Shown here in pieces: positions 1-10,522 of a DNA stretch of 64,000 nt; position 1 is the first letter of the stretch, and every line of letters starts with the position of its first letter. The stretch spans positions 5,373 to 69,372 of the forward strand of contig ML986752.1 in NCBI GenBank assembly GCA_010094045.1, written 5' to 3'. The notes under the pieces are model-generated. The model was not told the DNA's origin and searched no databases. It worked only from the letters and a program-made list of their open reading frames with translations. Origin of the DNA: Lojkania enalia. Lineage: Eukaryota; Ascomycota; Dothideomycetes; Pleosporales. The translations under genes were made by a program, and so were the position numbers.

Positions 1-2136
1 TATTCTACTTATATAACAGGCTGTAACTATTAGAGAGGGGTTCCGTAAGGATAATCTTATAATTATAAGAGTAGTATTCTAGTAATTAATAAGCTATAAT
101 TTTACTAAATATATTCTAATATTTATAATATTTAGATAGTAATTAGAGATTTATTAGTACTTCGTTTTCAGCCTTGTCTTCTAGCTCTAGGGCTTATTTA
201 TCTTTAATTAGCCGCTCGATTTTGTATAAAGACGTGGAGAAAAACTCGTTCTCTTTTCTCTTTATATTAAAGTGGAAAGTATTAGCTAAGATAAGAGTAA
301 TAATAGAAGAATAGACTTTCTTTAGATTAGGTTTAGACTTTATTATATATAGGTATACAGGAGCTCTAAGCTTATTTAGACTATAAGCTATAAGAGACTA
401 ATATAGTTTTAGTAGTTTTAGTAAACCCTTAATATAATAGATAGTCGGACTGTAGAACTACTAATACTAGTCCTTTTCCTATAGAGCGTCGCGTTGCTAG
501 ATATCTAGCTCTACTTCCTTATCGCGTGTTAGCTAAGTTAATTATATAAGAAGAGGAGGTAAAGAGTTATAAATAGCAGGATACTTAAAGGGCTATATAA
601 TCCGATTTTTATCCGTATCTAGATGGAGTTGAAAATAATATAACTATTTAATACTAATAATATAATTCTAAGTACCTAGGTCTATAATAATAAATAGGTA
701 GTTTTAAATAGTTCTCCTATTAATTTATAGGTGTAAGTAGATATACTAATTAACTAAGGTTTAGATTCGGTCCTAAAAACCTTTAACAGTAATTTTAAAG
801 GGTAAACGCTATATTAATATATATAGAACTTAGGAGAGTAATCTAGCTACTATAGAATTAAGAAATAAGAAGCCTTAGGCGCCTATATTAATAAGAGCGT
901 TTAGCTATACACCAACGCCTTTTAAATATAGGATAGTAGGAATTTAGAAGTACTTTCCTCTAAATAAATATAATAAATCGATGTTTAATAAGTTATACTT
1001 ACTTAAGCCTAGGATAGAGAGTTTTCTTAAGCATCTCTATTTCCCACCCGAGAACTATCTAGGTGGTACTTATTTACGTCTAGAAACTCTTCTTTCTTAA
1101 TCTCCTCTTATCTAACCTCTATCTCTTATATTCTAAGAACTATATATTCGTTTATAAAGTATTCTAGTTTACTATAGTTATAGTAATTACCTAGAGTTAT
1201 ATGCCTTTTAGGTATAGGAGTCTTACTGGGTTATTAGGGAGCGATTATAATAGAACAAGGTGTTAATACTAGAGTAGATTAGAGTAGTATTAGATCGTAA
1301 GTTACCTTAGATAAACTCTTAGAAGCCTTCTAATACCGATCCGAATTTATTTTAGTTATAATCTATAGGCTTACAGTTTATTCTAGAAGGTTAGAAATAC
1401 TCCTCCTTTCTATATCGTAGGCTGTTAAGTAGGCAACTATAGTATTAAAGGAGCCTTTCTATATAAGCTTAAAGCTAAGGTTTAGTATTCTTAAGCTAGA
1501 GAGAATCTTATCCTATAAGTAGAAGAACTACTTAGATTAGGATACGCATCCCCTAATAGCTGTACTAATAAAGCGAGCTTTAAAAGTTAGGAACGTTTCT
1601 CCCTTATTTATTCTTAGGACCTAAAACGCCTATTATACCTCTATCTCTTTATTACCTATAATAAAATATAATTGTAGAAGTAAAATTATTTCTTTAGCAT
1701 TCTTAAACTAATACTAGTCCGATTTAGCTAGGTATTTTAGCTCTAGATACCCTTTCATAGTACTAGAGGTATATCTCTATACTAACGCTATACGTATATA
1801 CTCTATCTAATAGTAATCTATATTAATCTTAAGTCAGTCTAGGATTAAGGCTCGCTATTATTTAAATATAGGTTTATTACTATCTATAAAGCTTTCGATC
1901 TTAGGCGTGTATTTAGTAAAATAGGCTTAAGAGGGCTTAAGGGTAGCTAAGAGGTTTCTTACTAGAGGAGTTGTAAAAGTTTCTTAGTATATTGTCGGTT
2001 CTGATTCGGTGGTTTATAGAGGTTAATTAGGACTAATAGTTCTCTATTATATTAAGCGTATAATCTCCTCTTATAAAATTGTAATTTATTCCTTATAGGT
2101 TAGTTTATTCTAATTTTCCTCCGAATTAGATAGGTT
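1..2136 (-). pseudogene. gag-protease-RT (N-terminal part) of inverted Gypsy-1
   Basis: The minus strand reads as a decayed Ty3/Gypsy gag-pol, collinear with 30385-32510. Gag starts in a Leu/Glu-rich segment near 2130. The CCHC zinc knuckle lies near 1160-1200, where Cys codons have become Tyr through TGT to TAT. The spacer and protease region follow, and the window edge falls in the RT N-terminus. Interruptions are TAA and TAG at Gln/Trp positions, the RIP signature. No functional product is expected. The family role is packaging and reverse transcription of the element RNA in virus-like particles. Confidence 0.8.
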
Positions 2137-2601
2137 CTTTATTATAGGCCCTATAGAGAGGGGTCCGCCTATTATAGGGCCTTCTGTAGGAGGTAACAGT
2201 TATTCTATACGTGTAGATAGAAGCTTACTCTTACTACAACTTACGCGTGTATCGATTCCGATATAGAAATTAGAAGGTAAATTATAGTCAGATATTAGCG
2301 GTTACCTCTAATTCTAATAGGTTATTAGTAGTCTCTAAGTTTCTACCTAAGCGTACTCTACGCGGCTTTTCTAAAGGTAATCCTAATCGTAGGGGATAGG
2401 AAGTTCTAAACCTAAAGGCTTTAGTTAATAAGAGGTCTCTAAGATCCTATCTAGGTAACTAAATAATTTAATATAATAGTATATAAGTATTATAATCTAA
2501 ACTAAATTAGGTATATCTTAAACTTAGACGTATTTAAATAAACAATCGATACGATATTATTAAAGAGGCTGTTACTAGTAGTATTAAGTTCTTCTATATA
2601 A

Positions 2602-2880
2602 TATAATAGTATAGGTAAGATAATAGGTCTAAATGTGGCACGAATCTACTTAGAGGTATATAGGAGTATATAGGGGTTCAGGGACCTAAGATTTCTATTA
2701 ACACCTATAGGCCTTATATAAAAGGATATAGAAGAACTACTAAGCTACTTATAAGGGAGTATACAACTATATACGGAAGGGAAAAGGGGCGGAGCTAGGG
2801 GTAGAATAAGATAAGCGAAAAGCTTTAGGATAAGGTTGCATATGAAGTTTTTCGTAGAACGATTTCTTCGCATTGTTACA
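2602..2880 (-). repeat. Gypsy-1 LTR (5' LTR of inverted copy)
   Basis: The LTR is 279 bp, the same length as the three LTRs of the composite at 27755-40644. Its end in the element's own orientation reads TGTAACAATGCG, and the other end is TATA where the family consensus is TTACA. It keeps the internal AAAAGGGGCGGAGCT motif that is shared by all copies. Confidence 0.92.
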
Positions 2881-3728
2881 ATTACTAAATAGTTCTATTA
2901 AAGGCTACTAGTTAAGAGAAAGATATATCTATTATATAAGAATTAGCTCGTAGTCTATTACGAGTATATAGCTCTAAAGAAGCTATATAGAAGGTTATAT
3001 ATAAGATATACTAAGATAGCCTTCTTAAACTATAAAATAATAGCTTTAAAAGTAAGAATACTTAAAATAAATAGTAAGAGTTTATTAAGAGACTATCTAA
3101 AGAAGAGTTAGCTATAGTTTTAAAGCTAGAGTAGAAGTAAGTTTATTATATTTTTTATTATATCTATTTATTATAGATATATACTAATTACTACCCTAGA
3201 TATTAAGAGCTTCTATTAGTATATAATCAATTTGATAATAATTTTCTTCTTAATTCGAACTTACTCTATATTAAAGGTATTAAAAGTAATAAGTGCGAAG
3301 AGAAGGTTAATAATAATTCTAAGATTAAAGCTAAGCTTATATAATATAAGGATAAGTATAAGATATTAAGTAAAAAGTTAGATAGTATAGAATAGACTCT
3401 ATTAGCTAGCTTAGTATTAGTAAGGTAATATAGGGTAGAGTATAGTATTATATAGTATATATAGCGTACAGGGGTAGTAGGGTAGGTAAGTAACTATTTC
3501 GTTAATTTCTATTGGGTGCTATATACCTAGTTAAAGGGGTTATATAGGATATACGCTCAGTTTAAGTATATATATTATATTACGTATCTTAACTATATAA
3601 TATATACTTTAGCTCTATATAATATTTACTATTCGGATACTAGTAGTTTTTCTTTTTATAGGCCCACCCTATCTATCTATATATCCACGTACGTAAACCT
3701 CTATATTATATATACCCTTCTAGTACGT
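2881..3728 (+). other. Unrecognised AT-rich interval, possibly decayed coding sequence
   Basis: No family was recognised here. On the plus strand a Lys/Glu/Leu-rich frame runs from about 2890 to 3540 with stops only as TAA/TAG. It includes roughly 33 consecutive open codons around 3225-3330, followed by a hydrophilic, coiled-coil-like stretch (LSKKLDSIE). It sits between the end of an inverted Gypsy-1 element and the C-terminal RNase H of the inverted Copia-C. It may hold the 3' untranslated region and LTR of Copia-C, or another element. No transposase or RT motif was seen. Confidence 0.35.
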
Positions 3729-3779
3729 ATGTACGATTACCTGCCTTTTATCCTTCTCTATCCCTCCTATCCCCTTACT

Positions 3780-3893
3780 CTTCTCCTCCTTCTACTCCTC
3801 CTTCTACTCCTCCTTCTACTCCTCCTTCTACTCCTCCTTCTACTCCTCCTTCTACTTCTCCTTCTACTCCTCCTTCTACTCTTTCTTCTACTA
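3780..3893 (+). repeat. 12-bp minisatellite, unit CTCCTTCTACTC
   Basis: About nine tandem copies of a 12-bp, almost pure pyrimidine unit lie here, with a few single-base variants (for example TTCTCC for CTCCTC). Translation gives poly-leucine on the plus strand and Glu-Glu-Gln-Lys repeats on the minus strand. The open frame across it (3729-3959) results from the repeat and not from a gene. The repeat lies just downstream, in minus-strand terms, of Copia-C RNase H, so it may belong to that element's 3' region. Confidence 0.9.
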
Positions 3894-3959
3894 CCCTATA
3901 CACGCGTGCGCATAACATCTTATATAGTATCTAATCTATCTACTAATATTTTAACTTAG

Positions 3960-4525
3960 ATTATAAGCGTATTATATAAAATAAAAGTTTCTAGTACTTT
4001 ATTTAGTATCTTCTTTATATAAGCGTCTATAGGGTTATCTTTACTATTAATCCATCTAATTTCTACAATCTCCCTCTTCTTATATAATTCTCGGATTAAT
4101 ATAATATTAATTATTAGTCTCTTCTTATTAGTTGTACTAAGTTTAATAAGATAGTTATATAGAGATTTTAAATCTATATAGATAATAATAGAAATTTATA
4201 GTAGCTATAAGATTCGTATAATCTATTATAGTATTATACTAAGGGTAATTATACTATTAAATCCTCCTACTATTCTATATAGTTCGCTTACTAGTATAAA
4301 ATAAGTAATATATTTATACTTTATAGAATTCTAGTATATAATATTGTCTTAGATTTTAAAATTGTTTCTAGATTCTATATAGTACTCTATATCTAATATA
4401 ATAATATACCTAAATTATAAACTTAAATTCTTATTATTTATAAATAAACAATCTATAAAAATAAATAGCTTTATATAATCTAGCTATAGTAGTATATATT
4501 TTAACCTATAGTCTAGGTTATTAAT
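3960..4525 (-). pseudogene. Copia-C pol, RNase H domain (C-terminal piece)
   Basis: Read on the minus strand, this is the C-terminal RNase H of a Ty1/Copia polyprotein. Near the end, motifs REIVEIRWIN and NPIDAYTK match the family pattern EIRWI..NPADAxTK, followed by the usual NK-LE-F tail. Gln codons have become TAA/TAG. It is the last piece of an inverted element whose RT lies at 26236-27749 and integrase C-terminus at 40650-40965. The split is caused by Copia-A1, whose TSD TTAAT occupies 4521-4525 and 26231-26235. The RNase H would have removed the RNA template during reverse transcription. Confidence 0.75.
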
Positions 4526-4651
4526 TATTATTGTTAAACTATTTATATTTAGCCCCTTAGTAGGTCTAGAGATATATATATAATATATCTCGCATTTCTA
4601 GTTAATAGACGTAGTTTTTCTAACCCTTATTAGAGCTAGCTAGCTCTAATA
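4526..4651 (+). repeat. Copia-A1 5' LTR
   Basis: The LTR is 126 bp. The start TATTATTGTTAAACT aligns to family TGTTACGGCTAAGCT, with nearly all differences C to T or G to A. The end TCTAATA corresponds to CTCTAACA. It is followed directly by the tRNA primer site. Confidence 0.9.
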
Positions 4652-4664
4652 GTTATAAGCCCGG
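4652..4664 (+). other. Primer-binding site, half-tRNA iMet type
   Basis: GTTATAAGCCCGG directly follows the LTR. It differs by one G to A change from GTTATGAGCCC, the complement of the anticodon stem-loop of initiator tRNA-Met (GGGCTCATAAC). Several Copia lineages, including Drosophila copia, prime from an internally cleaved initiator tRNA in this way. The same 13 bases follow the LTRs at 5060, 14446, 15826 and 42261. Confidence 0.7.
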
Positions 4665-4855
4665 AAGCCTTTTAACTACTACTACGTTCTATATAGATAG
4701 ACTAGAGCTAATTAATATAAGCTTAGTTAGTTAATTATATCTTATTTATTAAGACCTTAGTCACCTCAACGTTATTAAACTAGCTAGAAAGCTAGAAAGC
4801 TTAGAACTAGTTGTAGTAGAGACTTTAATAGATTAACGCGATATAGTATATTAAA
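4665..4855 (+). other. Copia-A1 untranslated leader
   Basis: This is the non-coding leader between primer site and gag. It aligns with 14459-14648 of A2 and 15839-16028 of B and shows no reading frame. It is cut six to eight bases before the gag start by Copia-D1, whose TSD TTAAA lies at 4851-4855. Confidence 0.8.
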
Positions 4856-5059
4856 TATTATAGGGATTTTCGGCTAGTCTACCGAGCTGTATTAGATATC
4901 GACGTACGATATTACGGTCGATATCACGCCGGATATTATGCTAGATATTAGCTAATATACCCCTTTTTCATGTATATAAATATAGCCCGCTGGCTATCTT
5001 TAATTAACTAGTTCAGCTCCTTATCTCCCTCCCTAAGATAAGATTCGCCTCTTACTACA
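4856..5059 (+). repeat. Copia-D1 5' LTR
   Basis: The LTR is 204 bp, begins TATTATAGGG (TG changed to TA) and ends CTTACTACA. The centre (about 4890-4960) contains degenerate tandem ATATTACG-type units. A TATA-like TATATAAATA sits near 4975-4985. Confidence 0.92.
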
Positions 5060-5072
5060 GTTATAAGCCCGG
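5060..5072 (+). other. Copia-D1 primer-binding site, half-tRNA iMet type
   Basis: GTTATAAGCCCGG is identical to the site of the A family and follows the LTR with no spacer. It matches the complement of the initiator tRNA-Met anticodon region apart from one TG to TA change typical of RIP. Confidence 0.7.
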
Positions 5073-5339
5073 TTACCGCACTAAAATAACTGCAACTTAA
5101 CCTTTATATATATATATCGCGATCGATATTACACCTTTTTTATTTAGTATCGTAATATCGCGATATTATTATCTTTATCGTTTACTAACGATCTTTAGGT
5201 ATTTAGCTATTAGAATTACGTGCAAATTCTATATTTTATAAGCCTATTAATACGCTATATCACGTTTAAGGCTATTTTATTCTTAAGTATCGATATATTC
5301 TAGTATATTTCTAGTATTATAACGGTTGTATACTCCTCT

Positions 5340-8300
5340 ATAGCTATATCTAAGAAGAAGATACTTAGTACCTCTAGCGATTAGAAGGATTAGCTTAAGT
5401 AGTGTAAACTAATAGCTAGTAGGCTAAGAGTATAGGAATATTTAGATCCAAGCGTACCTCTTAAAGAGGTTAAAATCTATGGGCTAGAACCTCTCCTCCC
5501 TAATATAGGTAAGTTCCGGATCCTAAAGATAAATCTAGAAGGGGAAATAGAAAGATACCCCTCTAGCAGAGTTATATATAAGGAGATAACCTTAATATAA
5601 ACAACAGATTAGAACTGGGAAAGGGACTAGTATAACTAATAAAGAAAGAATTAGATTAAGATTAATAATACTCTCTATACTATATATACTAATATCTTAA
5701 CGATAATATCGCCTTAATATAAAGTAATACTTAGTAATAATATAACCAGCTATAAGATTCTTAGAATTTTATAGGAAAAGTTAGCGCCTACTATTAAGTC
5801 GAGGGAGCAACTAATCTAGAAGGAATATTAAGCTCTCCTCAAGTACCCAACTAATAGAGAGGTAGAGAAGTAGCTAAATTAGTAGAATTAGGTAATCTAT
5901 TATACTAAGGTTACTAGCTTAGCAGAAGTTTAGGGCCTTAGAGTAGAAAAGGATTTTCTTCTAACAGTTGCTAAGAAAGATAAGGTGTATGCGCTAATCT
6001 ATATAGTACTAATTAACGTTAAAAATAAGCTAGGTGGGATTAATCAACCGATTCCTATAATTAAATAATTGGTATACTAATATACTAATTACTATAGATA
6101 TTTTAATCTATAGAAGGCGCTTAGCTTATTTACAGCTTTACGACGTCTATTAATTTCTTAAGTAAATTCTAATAGTACTATATAGCAGCTTTAAGAAAAA
6201 TCCGGTTCGTAATCACGTACTCTACCACCCTACTTCTATAAGAAGCGGCACTTCTAGAGTAATTATAAGTACGTAAACGAATCGATTAGACTATTAAACT
6301 AGGTACTAGATTAGAAAATACTAAAAGCCCGAGATAATATTTTAAATAGGAATAACTAGGGGAAAAAGAATACTCTAAAGGTAAATATAGAAAAATATAA
6401 GAAGTCGAAATTCTCGTTTAATAGTAAAGCCTCTACGAAAGCTGCTAACCTCTAGGAAAATACCTAGGTAATTTAAAGGGGCAATTTTTTAGCGAGTACT
6501 ACCCCTAAGAAAGAAGATACTAGTATTTTAAATCAGTAGATACTTAATCTAGGTTCTAATATCTATATATACAACTCTAAGGCTTTTAGTTAATAAACTA
6601 CTCGGATAGTAAATTCTAAAGATAAAATCGCTGCGGAAGGTAGTATATACCTTATATTAGAATAGGGTACTATTATAATTACGATTAATTCTCCTATAGG
6701 CTTAAGGGATATTAAGCTAATAGAAGTCGCTTACATCCCTTAGTTGCTAACTAATATAATAGCCCTGATTAGAAATAGAGAATAGAGTATCTAGTTCGAC
6801 TTAGGTAGAGATTACTTTTACTAGTATAATTACTATAATATCGTTTGTTATTTAAAGTTGTTTAATAGCTACTAGCTACTAGACGTAGATCTAGTAAAAA
6901 GGCCTCTACTTAATTTGCTTTCTAGATATAAGACAGTCGTAGCAATTAAAAAAAAGCTCTTCTATCGCTAGCAACTAATATAAATTATTTCTTCAGCTGA
7001 AGTATATCGATTATTAGGCTACTTAGGTAGAGATTTAGTATTAGCCCTATCTTAGGTAGCTAAGAGTATCTAGTTAAGCGATTAGGAAGTATTAGTATAG
7101 CGAGATTACTAGATATATATATAAGCGAAGTTATTATAGTAGATTAGCCGGTATAGTTAGCTTCACCCGGCTACTAAACTATTTAAGAGAATCGCGATTA
7201 ATATTATATAACTTTAGAAGGACTGTAAGAGGTACTATAATAGTAAGAGATACCTATTTTATATAGTTAATTAGGTGTCCCGGTAGTATAAGGGATTTAT
7301 AATATACGATCGGTTAAAATCTACCCTTATAAAAGCCTTTAAAATACTATTAGCAAAAATTAAACGATAGTATAAAAGAAAGATTATATATATCTATATA
7401 GATAATAACTTAAGCTTCTTAGAACTTATAGAAGTATTATTTAATTAAGGAATTGTAATTAAAGCTCGCGCGCCTTATACACCTAAGTAGAATAGCCTAG
7501 CGGAGCGAGTAAAGTACTAAATTATAACCTACGCGCGCATTCTCGCGATAGAAGGTAATATCTCTAATAAATATACTAACAAATTAGCTTATATAGCAAT
7601 ATACCTACTTAATAGAACGCCGATTATAAGCCTTCGATTTAAAACCCTATATAAGGCCGTTTTTAGCTATAAACTATTTCTTACTTACTTTTAGGTTATA
7701 GGATCGCGAGCGTACGTTTTAGATAAAATTCTATTAAGAGGCGATAAACTGGTATTACGGGTACTAATTAGGAAACTCTTATAATACAGGAGTATAAATA
7801 TATACTAAGTGCTGATTCTAAAACTAAAACGGGTACTTAATACTAGGGATGTTATATTTAGTAATATTATATCTAGTAAGGAGAAGGAATATCCGCTAAA
7901 AGAATCCCTAGAGAAGATTCTTTTTTAAATTAACGATATTAAGAGCTCTATCGATAGTAGTAATAATAAAACAATTGAAGTTGTAGAAGTAATCTACGAG
8001 GATTAGCTGCCTAATTAAGATATCTCTACTAAGTTAGCAGGTAATTTAATTAGTAAGAAGGTTTATTAGCAGGAGAATACTGTTTTTAAAGAATAAATCG
8101 ACGATATTACTAGTAATTAGGAACTCCTAATACTAGAATCAACACTAGCGCTAGCGCTAAAGAATTAGGATACTTCTATAATACTACTAGTAGATAGTAA
8201 GGATACTGCGTTTAGCGATAATTTACTATAAGAATAGCAACTATCGCCTTCTTATACTTTTATACCCTTAAGAAGAATAAATAATACCCCGCGGAGGGAA

Positions 8301-10155
8301 GAAATTAGTAGCTAAATATTAAAGGATAATATAATCTAGGGAGGTAGATTTCTATACAGCCGCAGGCCGCTTTAGTTATACTTTATAACCTTTGTAGTAC
8401 TATCTAATAGCGAGCTAATACTAGCAAATTATATAAAGGAAACTTGTACTATTAGAAAATATTATCGCAATTAGCTTCTACTAGAACCGAAGTACTATAA
8501 GGATCTAAAGAATTACCCCTTCGGTACTAGCTTCTATAGGGCCTATCGTACTAAGTTATAGAAGTAGAAGGATATAGATATCTAGTAAAAGGTAATAATC
8601 CTCTAAGACTCTACTAAAATTCTTCTAGTAATATAGGTATTTGTATATAAATTTAATAAGGACGGTTTCCTATACAAATTTAAGGCTAGATTAGTCGTAC
8701 GCAGCAATCTGCAATTTTAATAGGGAGATACCTATACTACTATACTAGCCGTATAAACCTTTCGCTTTCTAATATTCATTGCAACTTATTTTAAACTCGA
8801 TATATACCAGTTTAATGTTATTAACACGTTCCTTAACTGCCGATTAGACAGGTTAAAATATATCTATATACTAGAAGGTTTCGTATATAAGTATAGGAAA
8901 TATCTACAACTATAGAAAGCTATATACAGCCTTAAGGATGCTCTAAAACTTTGGTATTATAAGCTAGATAGGACTCTAAGGTAATTAGACCTTAAAATAG
9001 TACTAGAAATATCTTACTTATATGTAAACGACAAGCTAATCGTCTTCTTTTATATTAATAATATTATAATCCTATTTTATCTATTAAATATCTCTACTAA
9101 GCAGAAATTTGAATTGTAATTAAGTAATAAATATAAACTTCGATCCCTCGGAGATTTAAATTAGTTTCTAAGAGTTCGAGTTGTACGTAATATATAGTAG
9201 CGTAAGACCTGGCTGCTATAGAACTTATTTATTAATAAGGTAGCAGCGTAATTTAATATTATAGTTAATAAGAAGGCGCCGAGTACGCCTCTATACGAGA
9301 ACATATTACTAGCCGCTACTAAGAAATCCTCTAATAGGATATCTTACTACTAACAACTAATTAGTTGTCTAGCCTAGATCGTAGTTTTTATACGCTCTAA
9401 TATCGCGCAAGCGTACTTAATATTATTATAATATTTCTAGAACCCCGGTAATTATTATATTAATACTGCCTTAAGGGTATAATAATATCTAATTAGTACA
9501 AAGTACTTAGTAATTATAGCAATAGCTGATAATATATAAAACACTTCTACTATCAGCTAGAGTAGTAATACTAATTATATTAACCCCGTAGAGTAATTAC
9601 TATTCTATAGTATATCTAATATAGCTTTCAGCGATAATTCTAATACTTGTCGAAGTTCCTACGGCTATATATTTCAACTTTTTAGGATGCTAATCGATTA
9701 GAAAGCCTTAATTCAGCGTACGGTTATAAAATCGACTACTAAGGCAGAATTATTAGTACTATTAGTCAGTGGATCAGAAATAGAGTAGTAGTAGAAGGCC
9801 TTTACCTTACTACGCTTCTATATTAATATGTAACTAGTACTACTTTACGATAATTAATAAATAGTAGATATCGTAAATAAGCTATCTAAGCGCCTTAATA
9901 CCAAACTTCGCTATATAGATATATACCAGCACTAGCTACGTTAAGAAGTAGTAGAGTAGAAACTTATAATTAGTTGGCAACCGACGAATCTAATGCCAGC
10001 TAACGGCCTTACAAAAGTTCTACAGCCGTAATAATACTAAAGGTTTATTAAGCAACTGAAAATGGAAGATATTTCAGCTAGAATCGAATCTCAGGAATTC
10101 CTATCAGCCAAATAAATCGACTACTAATAAGAATCTTAGGGGGTAATTAAAAATT
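5340..10155 (+). pseudogene. Copia-D1 gag-pol polyprotein
   Basis: A single decayed frame of about 1600 codons starts at an ATA that replaces ATG (AISKKKIL follows). In order it has gag with a C-x-C-x3-H-x4-C knuckle near 6230-6275, protease near 6560-6620, integrase about 7000-7650 (conserved GFIIYDRLKS and ending in the LAER helix), and a linker. RT (about 8600-9200) has the YVDD motif read as YINN near 9046-9060, and RNase H (about 9590-9900) has IAFSDN and LYDNQQ. Interruptions are TAA/TAG in place of Gln or Trp. It would have encoded particle assembly, integration and reverse transcription. It is dead: the start and catalytic Asp are lost. The frame was read by eye and small frameshifts are possible. 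Confidence 0.85.
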
Positions 10156-10301
10156 AATTATAACTTACCCTATATTATATTAAATTAATATTTCTGTAAG
10201 CGTACTTAGCTCTACTACTAGTTACTCTATATAATTTACCTCTTTTAGTATAGTATCTACCTTTATTTTTTCGACGCAGCTTCTCCTTTATAGTTAAAGC
10301 T

Positions 10302-10308
10302 GGGGGGG
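10302..10308 (+). other. Copia-D1 polypurine tract
   Basis: A run of seven G follows AAAGCT and precedes the LTR start by two bases (TA). It is the plus-strand primer for reverse transcription, and the same GCTGGGGGGGTA context is used by the A family. Confidence 0.8.
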
Positions 10309-10310
10309 TA

Positions 10311-10514
10311 TATTATAGGGATTTTCGGCTAGTCTATCGAGCTGTATTAGATATCGACGTATAATATTACGGTCGATATTACGCCGGATATTACGCTGGA
10401 TATTAGCTAATATACCCCTTTTTTATATATATAAATATGGCCCGCTAGCTATCTTCAATCAACCAGTTCAGCTCCTCATCTCCCTCCCTGAGATAAGATT
10501 CGCCTCTCACCATA
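10311..10514 (+). repeat. Copia-D1 3' LTR
   Basis: The LTR is 204 bp, equal in length to the 5' LTR. It ends CTCACCATA where the 5' copy has CTTACTACA. The differences between the two LTRs are transitions, as expected from RIP rather than age alone. Confidence 0.92.
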
Positions 10515-10522
10515 TTAAAAAG

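Larger units (their letters stand above)
1..2880 (-). mobile_element. Gypsy-1 chromovirus copy, 5' part, inverted, runs off the left edge
   Basis: This segment is the reverse complement, at high identity, of the 5' half of the plus-strand Gypsy-1 element at 27755-36821. The match runs from the 5' LTR through gag into the start of reverse transcriptase. It lacks the Pogo insertion of the other copy: the empty site reads through as AGGTAACTAAAT near 2452-2463, which confirms both the TA target and the excision boundaries of that transposon. The element continues beyond base 1, so its 3' half and second LTR are not visible. Flanking bases 2881-2885 (ATTAC) are the expected position of its target duplication. 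Confidence 0.9.
4856..10514 (+). mobile_element. Copia-D1: complete but RIP-mutated Ty1/Copia element
   Basis: A full-length Ty1/Copia element of 5659 bp. It has two 204-bp LTRs, the half-tRNA primer site, a single decayed gag-pol and a G7 polypurine tract before the 3' LTR. The TSD TTAAA is at 4851-4855 and 10515-10519, just upstream of the gag start of Copia-A1. The domain order protease-integrase-RT-RNase H places it in Copia. Its PBS and PPT resemble family A although the LTR sequences are unrelated. Confidence 0.95.

Noticed and set aside
3780..3893. CRISPR array
   Set aside because: The units are contiguous 12-mers without spacers, in a fungal repeat region.
3729..3959. Open frame of 76 codons with long leucine run
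   Set aside because: The frame is open only because of the 12-bp CTCCTTCTACTC repeat. There is no domain and no conserved flank, and the composition is wholly repeat-driven.
4527..4531. TSD ATTAT for Copia-A1
   Set aside because: This came from starting the LTR at TGTTAAAC. Aligning the first 18 bases to the family consensus moves the start to 4526 and gives the matching TTAAT on both sides.
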